A stretch of 64,000 nt of DNA from Bordetella flabilis (GTDB lineage: Bacteria; Pseudomonadota; Gammaproteobacteria; Burkholderiales; Burkholderiaceae_B). Made by a program: the position numbers and the translations under genes. The DNA lies in the NCBI RefSeq assembly GCF_001676725.1, contig NZ_CP016172.1, forward strand, positions 5,332,001 through 5,396,000, given 5' to 3'. The notes beneath the pieces were generated by a model. That model searched no databases and was not told where the DNA came from. It saw only the letters and a list, made by a program, of their open reading frames with translations. Of the stretch, positions 9,499-19,863 are shown one piece after another (the first letter of the stretch is position 1; the number at the start of each line of letters is the position of its first letter).

Positions 9499-10389
9499 CT
9501 AGCCTCCGTTAGGGTCCGTGGACACGTCCGCGGACTCCATGTCGCGGAACAAGCGGGCCAGGCGATGCCGGCGGCTTGCCAGCGCGTCGTCGTCCAGCCG
9601 CCGCGGCCGCGGCGTGTCGATGGTCATGGTCTCCAGCACCGTGGTGGGTTTGCCGGAAAACAGGATGATGCGATCCGCCAGTTGCAGGGCTTCGTCGATA
9701 TCGTGCGTGACGAAGACCACGGTCTTGCCGGTGCGCCGCCAGATCTCCTCGATCTCGGCGCGCATGCGCTGGCGGGTATTGGGGTCGAGCGCGGAAAAAG
9801 GCTCGTCCATGAAGATGATCTGCGGGTCCACCGCCAGGGCACGCGCGATCGCGACGCGCTGGCGTTCGCCCCCGGAAAGCGCGGAGGGATACTTGCCGGC
9901 GTCCTGCGCCAGGCCGACCATGTCCAGCAGGGCGAGGGCGCGTTCGCGGCGGCGCGCCTGCTCCTCCTTGCCGCCTTTGCCGAAACGCAGCTCGGAGGCC
10001 AGCAGGATGTTGTCCAGCGCGTTGCGCCATGACACCAGGCGCGGCGATTGAAATACGAAGGCGATTTCCGACCAGGCCTGGCTGGGCGGCAAACCGGCTA
10101 CGCTCACCTCGCCGGCGGCGACCGGCAGCAGCCCGCCCATCACACGCAGCGAGGTGGATTTACCGCAACCGGATGGCCCGAGGATGCACACGAACTCGCC
10201 GCGCGCCACCCGGAAGCCCAATTTGTCGTAGATACGCTGCCCGCCCAGGTCGACATCGACGCCATCGAAAACGATGATCGGTTCCTGCCCGGTGCCATCG
10301 GGGGCGGACACGGTAGCGGAGACGTCGGCAGACACGGGAACGATGCAGGTGGATGAATCTGGTATGCAGCTGGATACAAACGCGCGCAC
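9499..10389 (-). CDS. ABC transporter ATP-binding protein (SsuB/TauB type)
   Basis: A 296-residue ATPase, first gene of the NitT/TauT-type operon. Walker A is GPSGCGKS, the Q-loop is FVFQSPRLVSWRN, the signature is LSGGERQRVAIARAL, Walker B is IIFMDEPFSALD and the switch histidine is in VFVTHDIDEAL. The first 35 or so residues before PIIVFDGVDVDLGG are not part of the family core, so translation may start slightly downstream of 10389; no clear Shine-Dalgarno sequence decides it. The 537 bases upstream should contain the operon promoter, but none stands out. Confidence 0.92.
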   Translation of the reverse strand: MRAFVSSCIPDSSTCIVPVSADVSATVSAPDGTGQEPIIVFDGVDVDLGGQRIYDKLGFRVARGEFVCILGPSGCGKSTSLRVMGGLLPVAAGEVSVAGLPPSQAWSEIAFVFQSPRLVSWRNALDNILLASELRFGKGGKEEQARRRERALALLDMVGLAQDAGKYPSALSGGERQRVAIARALAVDPQIIFMDEPFSALDPNTRQRMRAEIEEIWRRTGKTVVFVTHDIDEALQLADRIILFSGKPTTVLETMTIDTPRPRRLDDDALASRRHRLARLFRDMESADVSTDPNGG

Positions 10390-10466
10390 CGCACCTTACC
10401 AGGGATGCCGGAGGCACGCCAGGGTGTTGTCCCTAGCCGGCGCCCGCCGCAGGCCCGAACATGTAT

Positions 10467-10500
10467 GCCGACGTGCGGCTCCCGCGAGCCTCACGTCGGC
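10467..10500. repeat. Strong hairpin (inverted repeat)
   Basis: The arms GCCGACGTG and CACGTCGGC are perfect nine-base complements. Inside them GGCT and AGCC also pair around the loop CCCGCG, with a single C/T mismatch between the two stems. No T-run follows on either strand, so it is not a classical terminator. It lies 78 bases upstream of the ABC ATPase start and about 430 bases past the end of rep. It could be a regulatory site or a processed RNA structure; its role is unknown. Confidence 0.7.
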
Positions 10501-10801
10501 GGGCGCGCGCACATCTTCCATCAGCACAGACTGCGCAGCGTAGCGGCAAGAACCCGGACGGCGGCAGCGGCCGTTGGTTCAAGATGCCGCAGTCCGGCGG
10601 GGTAGTCGCCTGCCGGGGACGGCCCGTGAAGGGCGAACGAGCGAACGCTGAAGGCAGGCGTGCCGGCAACCCATCAACAAGAAAACCGGCAGAGAACGGC
10701 CGCCGGACGAAGCGAGCGAAGTGGTCTGCGGCGCCCGCGCGCCGCAGCGCCCGACCGGGACGGCGCCGGCAGGCGGCTACCCCGCCGGACGGTCCAAGCA
10801 A

Positions 10802-10827
10802 ACCAACCACGATGACCAACCACGATG
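10802..10827. repeat. 13-bp tandem direct repeat
   Basis: ACCAACCACGATG occurs twice back to back (10802-10814 and 10815-10827), and a looser third copy (ACCAGCCACGACA) follows at about 10841. It lies about 100 bases past the rep stop codon. Function unknown. Confidence 0.75.
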
Positions 10828-10926
10828 GCCCGCCATGGCAACCAGCCACGACAGCCGAGCAATCGCCCGCCGAACAAGCCAGCCATCAATCAACATCCGG
10901 GCCCGGCAGCCAACGTCCGCGGCACG

Positions 10927-12987
10927 TCAATTCCCCTTGGCGAGCAGCGCCTTCAGCATCCCCAGCCGCTCCTTCGGACTCAAGGCCCGCGTCGCCTCGT
11001 CTTCCGGAAAGCGCGCATCCCCCAAGCCCATTTCCTCGATGAATCGCGACGGCTCCCGCACCAGATCCTCGCGTGCCCGCCGCCGCTTCTTGCACCAGCT
11101 CAGGTTCAGGCTGCGCTGGGCGCGGGTGATGCCCACATACATCAGCCGGCGCTCTTCCTCGATGCGCGTGGCCAGGGATTCCGCCGCCCGCGCCGGGTCG
11201 CCTTCCTCGTCGTCCTTCCCCAGGTGCGGCAACAGCCCTTCCTCGACACCCGCCATGTACACGTGCGGATACTCCAGCCCCTTGGACGCGTGCAGCGTGG
11301 ACAGCTTCACCGCATCGGGCGCCTCGTCCTCGTCGCGTTCCAGCATGGTCACCAGCGCGACGTGCTGCACCAATTCGAACAACGTCATGCCGTCTTCCTC
11401 GGCCTTGCGCTTGAGCCATCCCGTCAGTTCAAGCACATTCTGCCAGCGCGTCTGCGCGGGCTTTTCGTCCAGGGTGTCATAGAGGTATCGCTCGTACTGG
11501 ATCGCGCCGAGCAGGTCGTCCAGCAGCACGCCCGCCGGTTCCGCTGACGCCGGCTTGCCGTCGACCGTGCCGCGGCCGGCACGCCACTGCATGCGCTGGA
11601 TGAACTGCGCGAACACACGCAGGGATTCCAGTTGCCGGCCTTGCAGCAGGCCTTCCAGGCCCTGCTCCAGCGCGGCCGCCAACAGCGGCACCTGGCGCCC
11701 GGCCGCATACTGGCCCAGCGTCTGCAAGGTTGCCTGCCCGATGCCCCGCTTCGGCGTGGTCGCCGCGCGGATGAACGCCGGGTCGTCCTCGTCATTGGCG
11801 ATCAGGCGCAAATACGCCAGCACGTCCCGCACCTCGGCCTTGTCGAAAAAGCTCTGGCCCCCGGAAATGGTGTACGGAATCTTCAGGTTGCGCAGCGCCT
11901 GTTCCAGTATCCTGGCCTGGTGGTTGCTGCGGTACAGGATCGCATAGTCTTTCCAGTGGCCGCGGCGCTCGAAGCGGGATGCGGAGATGCGCATCGCGAT
12001 CGCTTCCGCTTCCGCTTCTTCGCTGTCCATGGGCGTCACCACGATGGGCTCGCCCACGCCGAGGTCGGACCACAGCTTCTTTTCGAACAGCTTGGGATTC
12101 TTCTCGATCACCTGGTTGGCGGCAGCCAGGATGCGCTGTACCGACCGATAGTTCTGCTCCAGCTTGATCAGCTTGAGCGTGGGATAGTCGGTCGTCAGCT
12201 TGGCCAGGTTCTCGATGGTCGCGCCGCGCCAGGCATAGATGGCCTGGTCGTCGTCGCCCACGGCCGTGAACATGGCGCGGTCTCCGGTCAGCAATTGCAC
12301 CAGCCGGTACTGGCACACATTGGTGTCCTGGTACTCGTCCACCAGCAGGTAACGCACGCGGTTTTGCCAACGCGTGCGGACCTCCTCGTTTTCGGCCAGC
12401 AGCATGGCGGGGATGCGGATCAGGTCGTCGAAGTCCACCGCCTGGTAGGCGGCCAGGGTGGCGGCATAGCTGCGATACACGCGCGCGGCTTCGACTTCGG
12501 CCTTGGTCGTCGCCGCGGCGGCCGCGGCGTCCGGCTCCATCAGCGCGTTCTTCCACAGCGAGATCGTGGTCTGCACGGCGCGCAGCCAGCCGCGGTCCGT
12601 GGTGGCGAGCAGCTCCTGCACGATGCCCATCGCATCGTCCGCGTCCAGAATGGAAAACTGCGGCTTGAGCCCCGCATGGCGCGCTTCTTCGCGCAGGAAC
12701 CGCACCCCCAGCGCGTGGAAGGTGCTGATGGTCAGGCCCTTGGCGAGCTTGCGGTCCACCAGCGTCTTGACCCGTTCGTCCATCTCGCGGGCCGCCTTGT
12801 TGGTGAAGGTCAGCGCCACGATATTGCGGCCCATGTAGCCGCATTCGCGCAACAGGTAGGCGATTTTCTGCGTAATGACCCGCGTCTTGCCGCTACCGGC
12901 ACCGGCCAGCACCAGGCAGGGGCCGCCCAGATACAGGACGGCTTCGCGTTGCGCGGGGTTCAGTCCGGCGGGAACAGTATCAGACAT
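10927..12987 (-). CDS. rep: ATP-dependent 3'-5' DNA helicase Rep
   Basis: A 686-residue superfamily-1 helicase (E. coli Rep has 673). It starts with LNPAQREAVLYLGGPCLVLA, and motif I is AGAGSGKTR. Other motifs: Ia ALTFTNKAAREM, II VDEYQDTN, III VGDDDQAIYAWRGA, IV LEQNYRSVQRIL, V STLHASKGLEYPHVY and VI MYVGITRAQRSL. The wording of motifs Ia (TFTNKAAREM) and III matches Rep more than UvrD or PcrA. Rep helps replication forks past bound proteins and works with PriA in restart. The priA gene is directly upstream, nine bases away, so the two probably share a transcript. Confidence 0.92.
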   Translation of the reverse strand: MSDTVPAGLNPAQREAVLYLGGPCLVLAGAGSGKTRVITQKIAYLLRECGYMGRNIVALTFTNKAAREMDERVKTLVDRKLAKGLTISTFHALGVRFLREEARHAGLKPQFSILDADDAMGIVQELLATTDRGWLRAVQTTISLWKNALMEPDAAAAAATTKAEVEAARVYRSYAATLAAYQAVDFDDLIRIPAMLLAENEEVRTRWQNRVRYLLVDEYQDTNVCQYRLVQLLTGDRAMFTAVGDDDQAIYAWRGATIENLAKLTTDYPTLKLIKLEQNYRSVQRILAAANQVIEKNPKLFEKKLWSDLGVGEPIVVTPMDSEEAEAEAIAMRISASRFERRGHWKDYAILYRSNHQARILEQALRNLKIPYTISGGQSFFDKAEVRDVLAYLRLIANDEDDPAFIRAATTPKRGIGQATLQTLGQYAAGRQVPLLAAALEQGLEGLLQGRQLESLRVFAQFIQRMQWRAGRGTVDGKPASAEPAGVLLDDLLGAIQYERYLYDTLDEKPAQTRWQNVLELTGWLKRKAEEDGMTLFELVQHVALVTMLERDEDEAPDAVKLSTLHASKGLEYPHVYMAGVEEGLLPHLGKDDEEGDPARAAESLATRIEEERRLMYVGITRAQRSLNLSWCKKRRRAREDLVREPSRFIEEMGLGDARFPEDEATRALSPKERLGMLKALLAKGN

Positions 12988-12996
12988 GAAGGCGCA

Positions 12997-15138
<2,142 letters not shown>

Positions 15139-15469
15139 CCACCATACGCATGAGTTGAGGGTCGTCTAATTTAAAGTGAATTCTCGAAGTTCCCGCTAAG
15201 CAACTGTCCTGCCGCGCTTTGGAAATTATCGTGACGGGCTGTGGATAACTTTGGGGAAAATTGTTCGGATTTTCGCGGGACGCGCTTTTACCATAACTTC
15301 GGCCATCTGGTAAGCGGAACGTCGAAATTTTTTTATTCCATGAAATCAGGTACTTACAAGTGGGCTCTGGCGTCGCGGCCCGCCCCGCCGCCGAGAACGG
15401 GGCCAGGTTCGCTGCTGTGCACAAGTCCGCCAGGGCAGGCGCCCGATACGAGGCTTAGAGCCGAAGCAA
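15139..15469. other. Intergenic region upstream of priA, with a DnaA-box match
   Basis: This 331-base gap between priA and hemE has no credible gene. It is clearly more AT-rich than its surroundings between about 15165 and 15360, as expected for a promoter region of priA. TTATCCACA, the perfect DnaA-box consensus, reads on the minus strand at 15240-15248. No additional copies or 13-mer array were seen, so it is not an origin. Confidence 0.6.
15240..15248 (-). promoter_or_regulatory. Consensus DnaA box (single)
   Basis: The nine bases TGTGGATAA on the plus strand are the exact complement of TTATCCACA, the consensus DnaA box. It lies about 100 bases upstream of the priA start, in an AT-rich stretch. 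A single box could let DnaA influence priA-rep transcription, or could be chance. Confidence 0.45.
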
Positions 15470-16561
15470 TCACTTACATGCACCGGGAACCTCATGGAGC
15501 GCACGGCTGTAGGCATGCACTTCATCCACCAGTTCGGCTACGGCGCCCGGCGGAGTGAACTGCGAGATACCGTGCCCCAGATTGAATACATGGCCGCCCT
15601 TGCCGACCGGGCCAAAGTCGTCGAGCACCCGTCGCACTTCGGCCCGGATGGCTGGGGCCGGCGCGAACAATGCCATGGGGTCCAGGTTGCCCTGCAGGGC
15701 AACCGCGTCTCCTACCCTGGCGCGCGCCTTGCCCAGGCTGGCAGTCCAGTCCAGGCCCATCGCGTCGGCCCCGCAGCCGGCGATGTCTTCCAGCCAAAGT
15801 CCCCCGCCCTTGGTAAAGACAATGACGGGTACCTTGCGGCCCTCCCGCTCGCGGGTCAGTCCCGCGATCACCTGACGGGTATACGCCAGCGAATATTCCT
15901 GGAACATCTGGTCGGCCAGCACCCCGCCCCAGCTGTCGAAAAGCATCACCGCCTGCGCGCCGGCATCGATCTGGGCATTCAGGTATTGCGTGGTGGCCTC
16001 GGCGTTTACCTGCAGGATGCGGTGCATCAGGTCGGGACGGCCATACAGCATGCCCTTCACGAGCCGGTAGTCGTCGCTGCCCTTGCCTTCCACCATGTAA
16101 CAGGCGATGGTCCACGGGCTGCCGGCGAAGCCGATCAGGGGCACGCGGCCCTGCAACTCGCGGCGGATCAGGGTCACGGCATCGAACACGTAGCGCAAGC
16201 GGTCCAGGTCGGGCGCCGCCAGGCGCGCCACATCGGTCTCGGTGCGCACCGGATGCGCAAAATGCGGCCCCTCCCCGGCGCGGAAGTCCAGTCCCAGCCC
16301 CATGGCATGCGGAACGGTCAGGATGTCCGAAAACAGGATCGCCGCATCGAGGGGATAGCGCGCCAGGGGCTGCAAGGTCACCTCGGCGGCGTAGGCGGGA
16401 TTCTGCGCCAGGTTCAGGAACGAGCCAGCCCTTTCCCGGGTCGCGTTGTATTCGGGCAGGTAGCGCCCCGCCTGCCGCATCAGCCACACGGGCGTATAGG
16501 GCACCGGCTCGCGCAAGAGGGCGCGCAGGAACACATCGTTTTGCAAGGGGGCGGAGGACAC
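15470..16561 (-). CDS. hemE: Uroporphyrinogen decarboxylase
   Basis: A 363-residue cytoplasmic enzyme that removes four carboxyl groups from uroporphyrinogen III in haem synthesis. Signature 1 is visible near the start ([15 protein letters not shown]), and the second signature is around [16 protein letters not shown]; the FSDIL and YPLDAAI region holds the active-site aspartate. I chose the GTG at 16561: AAGGA lies six bases upstream and the protein then begins [19 protein letters not shown], which matches betaproteobacterial HemE. A longer frame to 16621 adds 20 residues with no family support. E. coli HemE has 354 residues. Confidence 0.95.
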   Translation of the reverse strand: MSSAPLQNDVFLRALLREPVPYTPVWLMRQAGRYLPEYNATRERAGSFLNLAQNPAYAAEVTLQPLARYPLDAAILFSDILTVPHAMGLGLDFRAGEGPHFAHPVRTETDVARLAAPDLDRLRYVFDAVTLIRRELQGRVPLIGFAGSPWTIACYMVEGKGSDDYRLVKGMLYGRPDLMHRILQVNAEATTQYLNAQIDAGAQAVMLFDSWGGVLADQMFQEYSLAYTRQVIAGLTREREGRKVPVIVFTKGGGLWLEDIAGCGADAMGLDWTASLGKARARVGDAVALQGNLDPMALFAPAPAIRAEVRRVLDDFGPVGKGGHVFNLGHGISQFTPPGAVAELVDEVHAYSRALHEVPGACK

Positions 16562-16669
16562 GACTTTCCTTGAAGAGACCAAGCTTTCGATTTTACCCGC
16601 CCGCCGCGACCCGGCCGTCATACCGCCAGCCTCCGCCAGGCCGTGCAGCCGGCGGCTCGAGGGCTTTGC

Positions 16670-17617
16670 TCATGCGTTGGCGCCACTGCCGTCTCCCGGT
16701 AACCCGGCCTCTGCGGCATCCCGCCGAGGCCGGTAGGGCGCCGCGTCGATATCGTGCTTGCGCATCAGCGCCCAGAACGCACGGCGATGTTTGGCCGAAG
16801 CGCGCGCGGCACGCGCAACATTGCCGGAGTGGCGCGAGAGAGCCGTACGCAGGTAGTCGCGTTCGAAGCTGTCGACCACGCGCGATTTCGCGACCCGGAA
16901 CGGCTCGTCGGGATGAATGCGCGGTGCCGCCTGGATGGAAAGCAGGGCATGGTCGATGGCATCCTGGGGCAGGCGCGGCCGGCACTCGCCGCGGTCCGGC
17001 CGCGTCGCGGGGTAGTGCCAGCCGGGCTCGCACAAGGACTGGGCAGGCGTGGGCGGGCCTGGCCATGCATCGTGCGGCTCCGCCAGGAGCCCGTGCAGTC
17101 CCGCGCTCCGCCCGCCGGCCTTGTCCGGCGCCGCCAATGGTCCACCCACGCCGGCAACCCGTTTGCCGCCCGCCACGCGGTCCAGCCGGACACGCAGTTC
17201 TTCGGGACATACGGGATCGCGCACGAAGTCCCGCATGCCCAGCGCCAGCAGGTCTTCGACCGCCGCCGCCTTCAGTCCGCGCGCCACGCCCACCAAGGGC
17301 GTATGCAAGCCATCGCCCGCGCAGGACAGCGCCGTGCGCGTCCATGCCAGCGTCGCCGCGCTGGCGGGCAGCAGGCAGGCATCGAAGCGGCGCAAGGACA
17401 TGGCCATGCGCGCCAGGAACTGCGCGGCAACCGGGGCGCCGGCATGGGCCGTTGCGTCACCACCCGACGCCGCCCCGCCGCTGCCTTCTTCCACCTGGAC
17501 CGCATGCAGCCGTATGTGGCTCAGTGCGGCGCCATGCCGCTGCACCCACCCCTGCATCCAGCTGGCGTGGGCCGGCACCATCAGTACGCCGCAATCCAGC
17601 GTCTCGCGCATCGCCAT
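16670..17617 (-). CDS. Fis-type helix-turn-helix regulator with degenerate N-terminal domain
   Basis: A 315-residue protein. The last 60 or so residues before the tail (VVDSFERDYLRTALSRHSGN, then VARAARASAKHRRAFWALMR) are the Fis/NtrC-type helix-turn-helix in the form found at the end of sigma-54 activators. The central AAA+ ATPase with GAFTGA is missing. The N-terminal 130 residues resemble a receiver fold (hydrophobic strands near LMVPAHASWM, FDACLLPAS and LVGVARGLKAAAVEDLLALG, then RDFVRDPVCPEELRVRLDRV), but the usual phosphorylated Asp/Lys set is not clear. It would thus regulate ordinary promoters or act as an architectural protein. It stands alone between hemE and the PepSY gene. Confidence 0.75.
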   Translation of the reverse strand: MAMRETLDCGVLMVPAHASWMQGWVQRHGAALSHIRLHAVQVEEGSGGAASGGDATAHAGAPVAAQFLARMAMSLRRFDACLLPASAATLAWTRTALSCAGDGLHTPLVGVARGLKAAAVEDLLALGMRDFVRDPVCPEELRVRLDRVAGGKRVAGVGGPLAAPDKAGGRSAGLHGLLAEPHDAWPGPPTPAQSLCEPGWHYPATRPDRGECRPRLPQDAIDHALLSIQAAPRIHPDEPFRVAKSRVVDSFERDYLRTALSRHSGNVARAARASAKHRRAFWALMRKHDIDAAPYRPRRDAAEAGLPGDGSGANA

Positions 17618-17821
17618 CGCTCCTTCCGTGTCTCCGAAGGTGCAAGCCTAGACAGGCCGCGGACCCGTCACAATACGCAAGGTCCACACTGCGGAACCTA
17701 CGTAAGGGAGAGCACGGACAGACAGTACGGACGGATCAAGCCACGGATGACGGCAGCGCGGACCGGATCAGGCGCTACGCCGACATGGCGCAGTGCAGGG
17801 TAACCGACGCGACACCGCGGA

Positions 17822-18991
17822 TCAGGCTTTCGCTGCCTGGCCCCAGGATTTGTGCCGCGCTTCGATCTCGGCCAGCCGCGCCGCGGCCGATTTGCGGCGC
17901 GCGATCCACAGGTACAACCCGCTGCCCAGCACGACGATGGTGATCAAGTCCAACACGGCCCAGATGATCTTCAGGGGCATCCCCGCGTAATCGCCGAAGT
18001 GCAGCGGCCGGGAAACCTCCAGCGCGCGCAGGTACCACGGCATTTCGACCTGCGCGGTCAGCGCGCCCGTGCGCGCGTCCACCAGCGAAGGACTGAACAG
18101 GCGCGACGTCAGCGTGCTGTTGCCGCGCGTCCACACGACATAGTGATACGGGCTGCCGAACGGATTGCCGGGGAAATTGAACGTGCTGACGGACATGCCG
18201 GGCTGGGCCTTAGCCACCGTGTCGTACGCGGCATCCAGCGATGCCAGCTCGCCGCCCTGTGGCGTCGAGTGGCCTTGATACGGCGCCAGCAGGGCCTGCA
18301 TGGCCGTCCCTTGCCAGTATTTGAACAGCGGCGTGGACAGCTCGTTGATAACGCCCGTGAAGCCGACCACGAAGGCCCAGCTCAGAGTGACCACGCCCAG
18401 CAGGTTATGCAGGTCCAGCCATTTGATCCGCGTGGACCGTTCGCCGCGGACGGTGCCGAAAGGGATCTTTTTCATGTACGGCGGGTACAGCACCACGCCG
18501 GATACGATCGCCACACAGAAAAGCAGCCCCATGAAACCCAGGAACAGTTCGCCCGGCAGGCCCGCAAACATGTCGACATGCAGGTGCAGCATGATCTCCA
18601 TGAAGCTATGGCCCTCCTCGTCCGCCGGCGGGTAGTGCTTGAGCATCTGGCCGGTATGCGCATCGAAACGCAGGCGGTGCGCCAGGTCGTCCTCGCCCGG
18701 CTGCGGGTTGAGCCCGATCAGGACCTGCGGGTCTTCGTCATCGATATACAACCACTCGATCTGGTCCTTCGGATACAGGCGCTTGGTCGTGGCGACCATC
18801 GCGTCCAGGCTGGCGCGCGGCGTACCGGGCTCCACCACGGCATAGGGCTCGGCGTCGTCCAGCCAGTGGTCGATCTCGTGCGTGAAGATCAGCGGAAGGC
18901 CGGTGATGCAAAGCAGCAGCAGGAAGACGGTGCAAACCAGACTGCTCCATTTATGTATCTCGAACCAGGTCTTGAGGGACAGCTTTCCCAT
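17822..18991 (-). CDS. PepSY-domain inner-membrane protein (possible ferric-siderophore reductase)
   Basis: A 389-residue membrane protein of the PepSY_TM family. Helix 1 (SLVCTVFLLLLCITGLPLIF) follows a short start with the conserved WFEIHKWSS histidine. Further helices lie around GFMGLLFCVAIVSGVVLYPP, GVVTLSWAFVVGFTGVINEL and IIWAVLDLITIVVLGSGLYL. Histidines in LHLHVDMFAG and DLHNLLGV are placed as haem or metal ligands. Relatives sit beside TonB-dependent siderophore receptors and are thought to reduce ferric siderophores or haem; no receptor gene is adjacent here. The AT-rich stretch at 19022-19040, just upstream, could be a Fur site. Confidence 0.85.
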   Translation of the reverse strand: MGKLSLKTWFEIHKWSSLVCTVFLLLLCITGLPLIFTHEIDHWLDDAEPYAVVEPGTPRASLDAMVATTKRLYPKDQIEWLYIDDEDPQVLIGLNPQPGEDDLAHRLRFDAHTGQMLKHYPPADEEGHSFMEIMLHLHVDMFAGLPGELFLGFMGLLFCVAIVSGVVLYPPYMKKIPFGTVRGERSTRIKWLDLHNLLGVVTLSWAFVVGFTGVINELSTPLFKYWQGTAMQALLAPYQGHSTPQGGELASLDAAYDTVAKAQPGMSVSTFNFPGNPFGSPYHYVVWTRGNSTLTSRLFSPSLVDARTGALTAQVEMPWYLRALEVSRPLHFGDYAGMPLKIIWAVLDLITIVVLGSGLYLWIARRKSAAARLAEIEARHKSWGQAAKA

Positions 18992-19021
18992 TCTGTCGGC
19001 TCCGGCGGCGCAGGGTAGCGG

Positions 19022-19034
19022 TTATTGTTAATAA
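19022..19034. promoter_or_regulatory. Possible Fur-box-like palindrome upstream of the PepSY gene
   Basis: TTATT-GTT-AATAA is a perfect palindrome around a three-base centre, in a short AT-rich island (GTTATTGTTAATAAGAATG) 31 bases upstream of the PepSY gene start. The alternation of A/T runs resembles a degenerate Fur box (GATAATGATAATCATTATC), and iron control would fit the gene, but the match is partial. Confidence 0.4.
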
Positions 19035-19383
19035 GAATGTGTCTCAGTATTGTACCCACTGTCATCCGATTCATACGCGGGCGGCACACCAATCGGGATT
19101 CCGGCGGCGGTCCGACCTGCGCCGGACAGCCTGACGGGTCCCGCGCGGATCGCATCCGACGAGCCTGACGCCTGACGGCCCAAGGCCGTGGCGCGGCGCC
19201 GGGGAGGCCGCCAGCACGGGCGTCTCGATGCCCCGATGGTGCATTCCGATTGCGCATTCTTGGTGCTTTTCATGGGCCCGAGAAGGGACCATCATGAATG
19301 GGCACACCGGCCCCCGACGCCATCGCCGTACGTATCCCGCTCGGCCCGGCCCGGGGCCCGACCCTCTACCGGAGCACCGCACC

Positions 19384-19863
19384 ATGAGCCAACGAGTTAA
19401 CTATTACCAAGCCGCCGCCGATCTATCGCAGAAGTACATGGAATTCAGCAATGCACTGAAGAAGCACCCGCTCGTCCGTGAGCTGGGCGATCTGGTCAAT
19501 ATGCGCGCCTCGCAGTTGAACGGATGCGCCTTCTGCGTCGACATGCATTCCAAGGAAGCGAAAATCCGCGGCGAACGCGAACTGCGCCTGTACCACGTCG
19601 CCGTGTGGTGGGAATCGCCCCTGTTCAGTGAACGCGAAAAGGCGGCCCTGGCGTGGACCGAGGTGGTCACCAACCTGCCGCCGCACGGCGTTCCCGACGA
19701 AGCCTATGAAAAGGCCCGTGCACACTTCAACGAAGAAGAACTCTCCGTCCTGACGCTGCAGATCGTCGGTATCAACGGCTGGAACCGGCTGAGCGTGTCG
19801 TTCCGGCCGGAACCCGGATCGGCCGATGCCGCCTTCGGACTGGACAAGGCGGGGTTGAAGTGA
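19384..19863 (+). CDS. AhpD-like carboxymuconolactone decarboxylase-family protein
   Basis: A 159-residue protein of the alkylhydroperoxidase AhpD/CMD superfamily. The catalytic C-x-x-C is at residues 48-51 (NGCAFCVDMHSKEA), with the conserved histidine at 55. This C-x-x-C-x-x-x-H core is what AhpD-like peroxidases use. Residues 1-45 (the RVNYYQAAADLSQKYMEF region) match the common short single-domain form. ATG 19384 is preferred because homologues begin MSQRVNYY; an in-frame ATG at 19294 would add 30 arginine/proline-rich residues. Its stop overlaps the cupin start by one base, so the pair is translated together; a peroxide- or quinone-related role is likely but unproven. Confidence 0.88.
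   Translation: MSQRVNYYQAAADLSQKYMEFSNALKKHPLVRELGDLVNMRASQLNGCAFCVDMHSKEAKIRGERELRLYHVAVWWESPLFSEREKAALAWTEVVTNLPPHGVPDEAYEKARAHFNEEELSVLTLQIVGINGWNRLSVSFRPEPGSADAAFGLDKAGLK

Larger units (their letters stand above)
10390..10926. other. Gene-free stretch between ABC operon and rep
   Basis: There is no convincing coding sequence here; the open frames are arginine/proline-rich and look like chance frames in GC-rich DNA. Two structures stand out: a strong stem-loop at 10467-10500 and a 13-base direct repeat (ACCAACCACGATG) twice in tandem at 10802-10827. The region holds the promoter side of the ABC operon (at 10390) and lies downstream of rep. Confidence 0.6.

Noticed and set aside
10461..11042. 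A 193-codon plus frame in the gene-free gap before rep
   Set aside because: Arg/Pro/Ser-rich composition, runs into antisense rep sequence, no ribosome site.
15139..15469. Replication origin because of the DnaA box and AT-rich DNA
   Set aside because: Only one box was found, and no dnaA, dnaN, gyrB or rpmH neighbours or 13-mer repeats are present.
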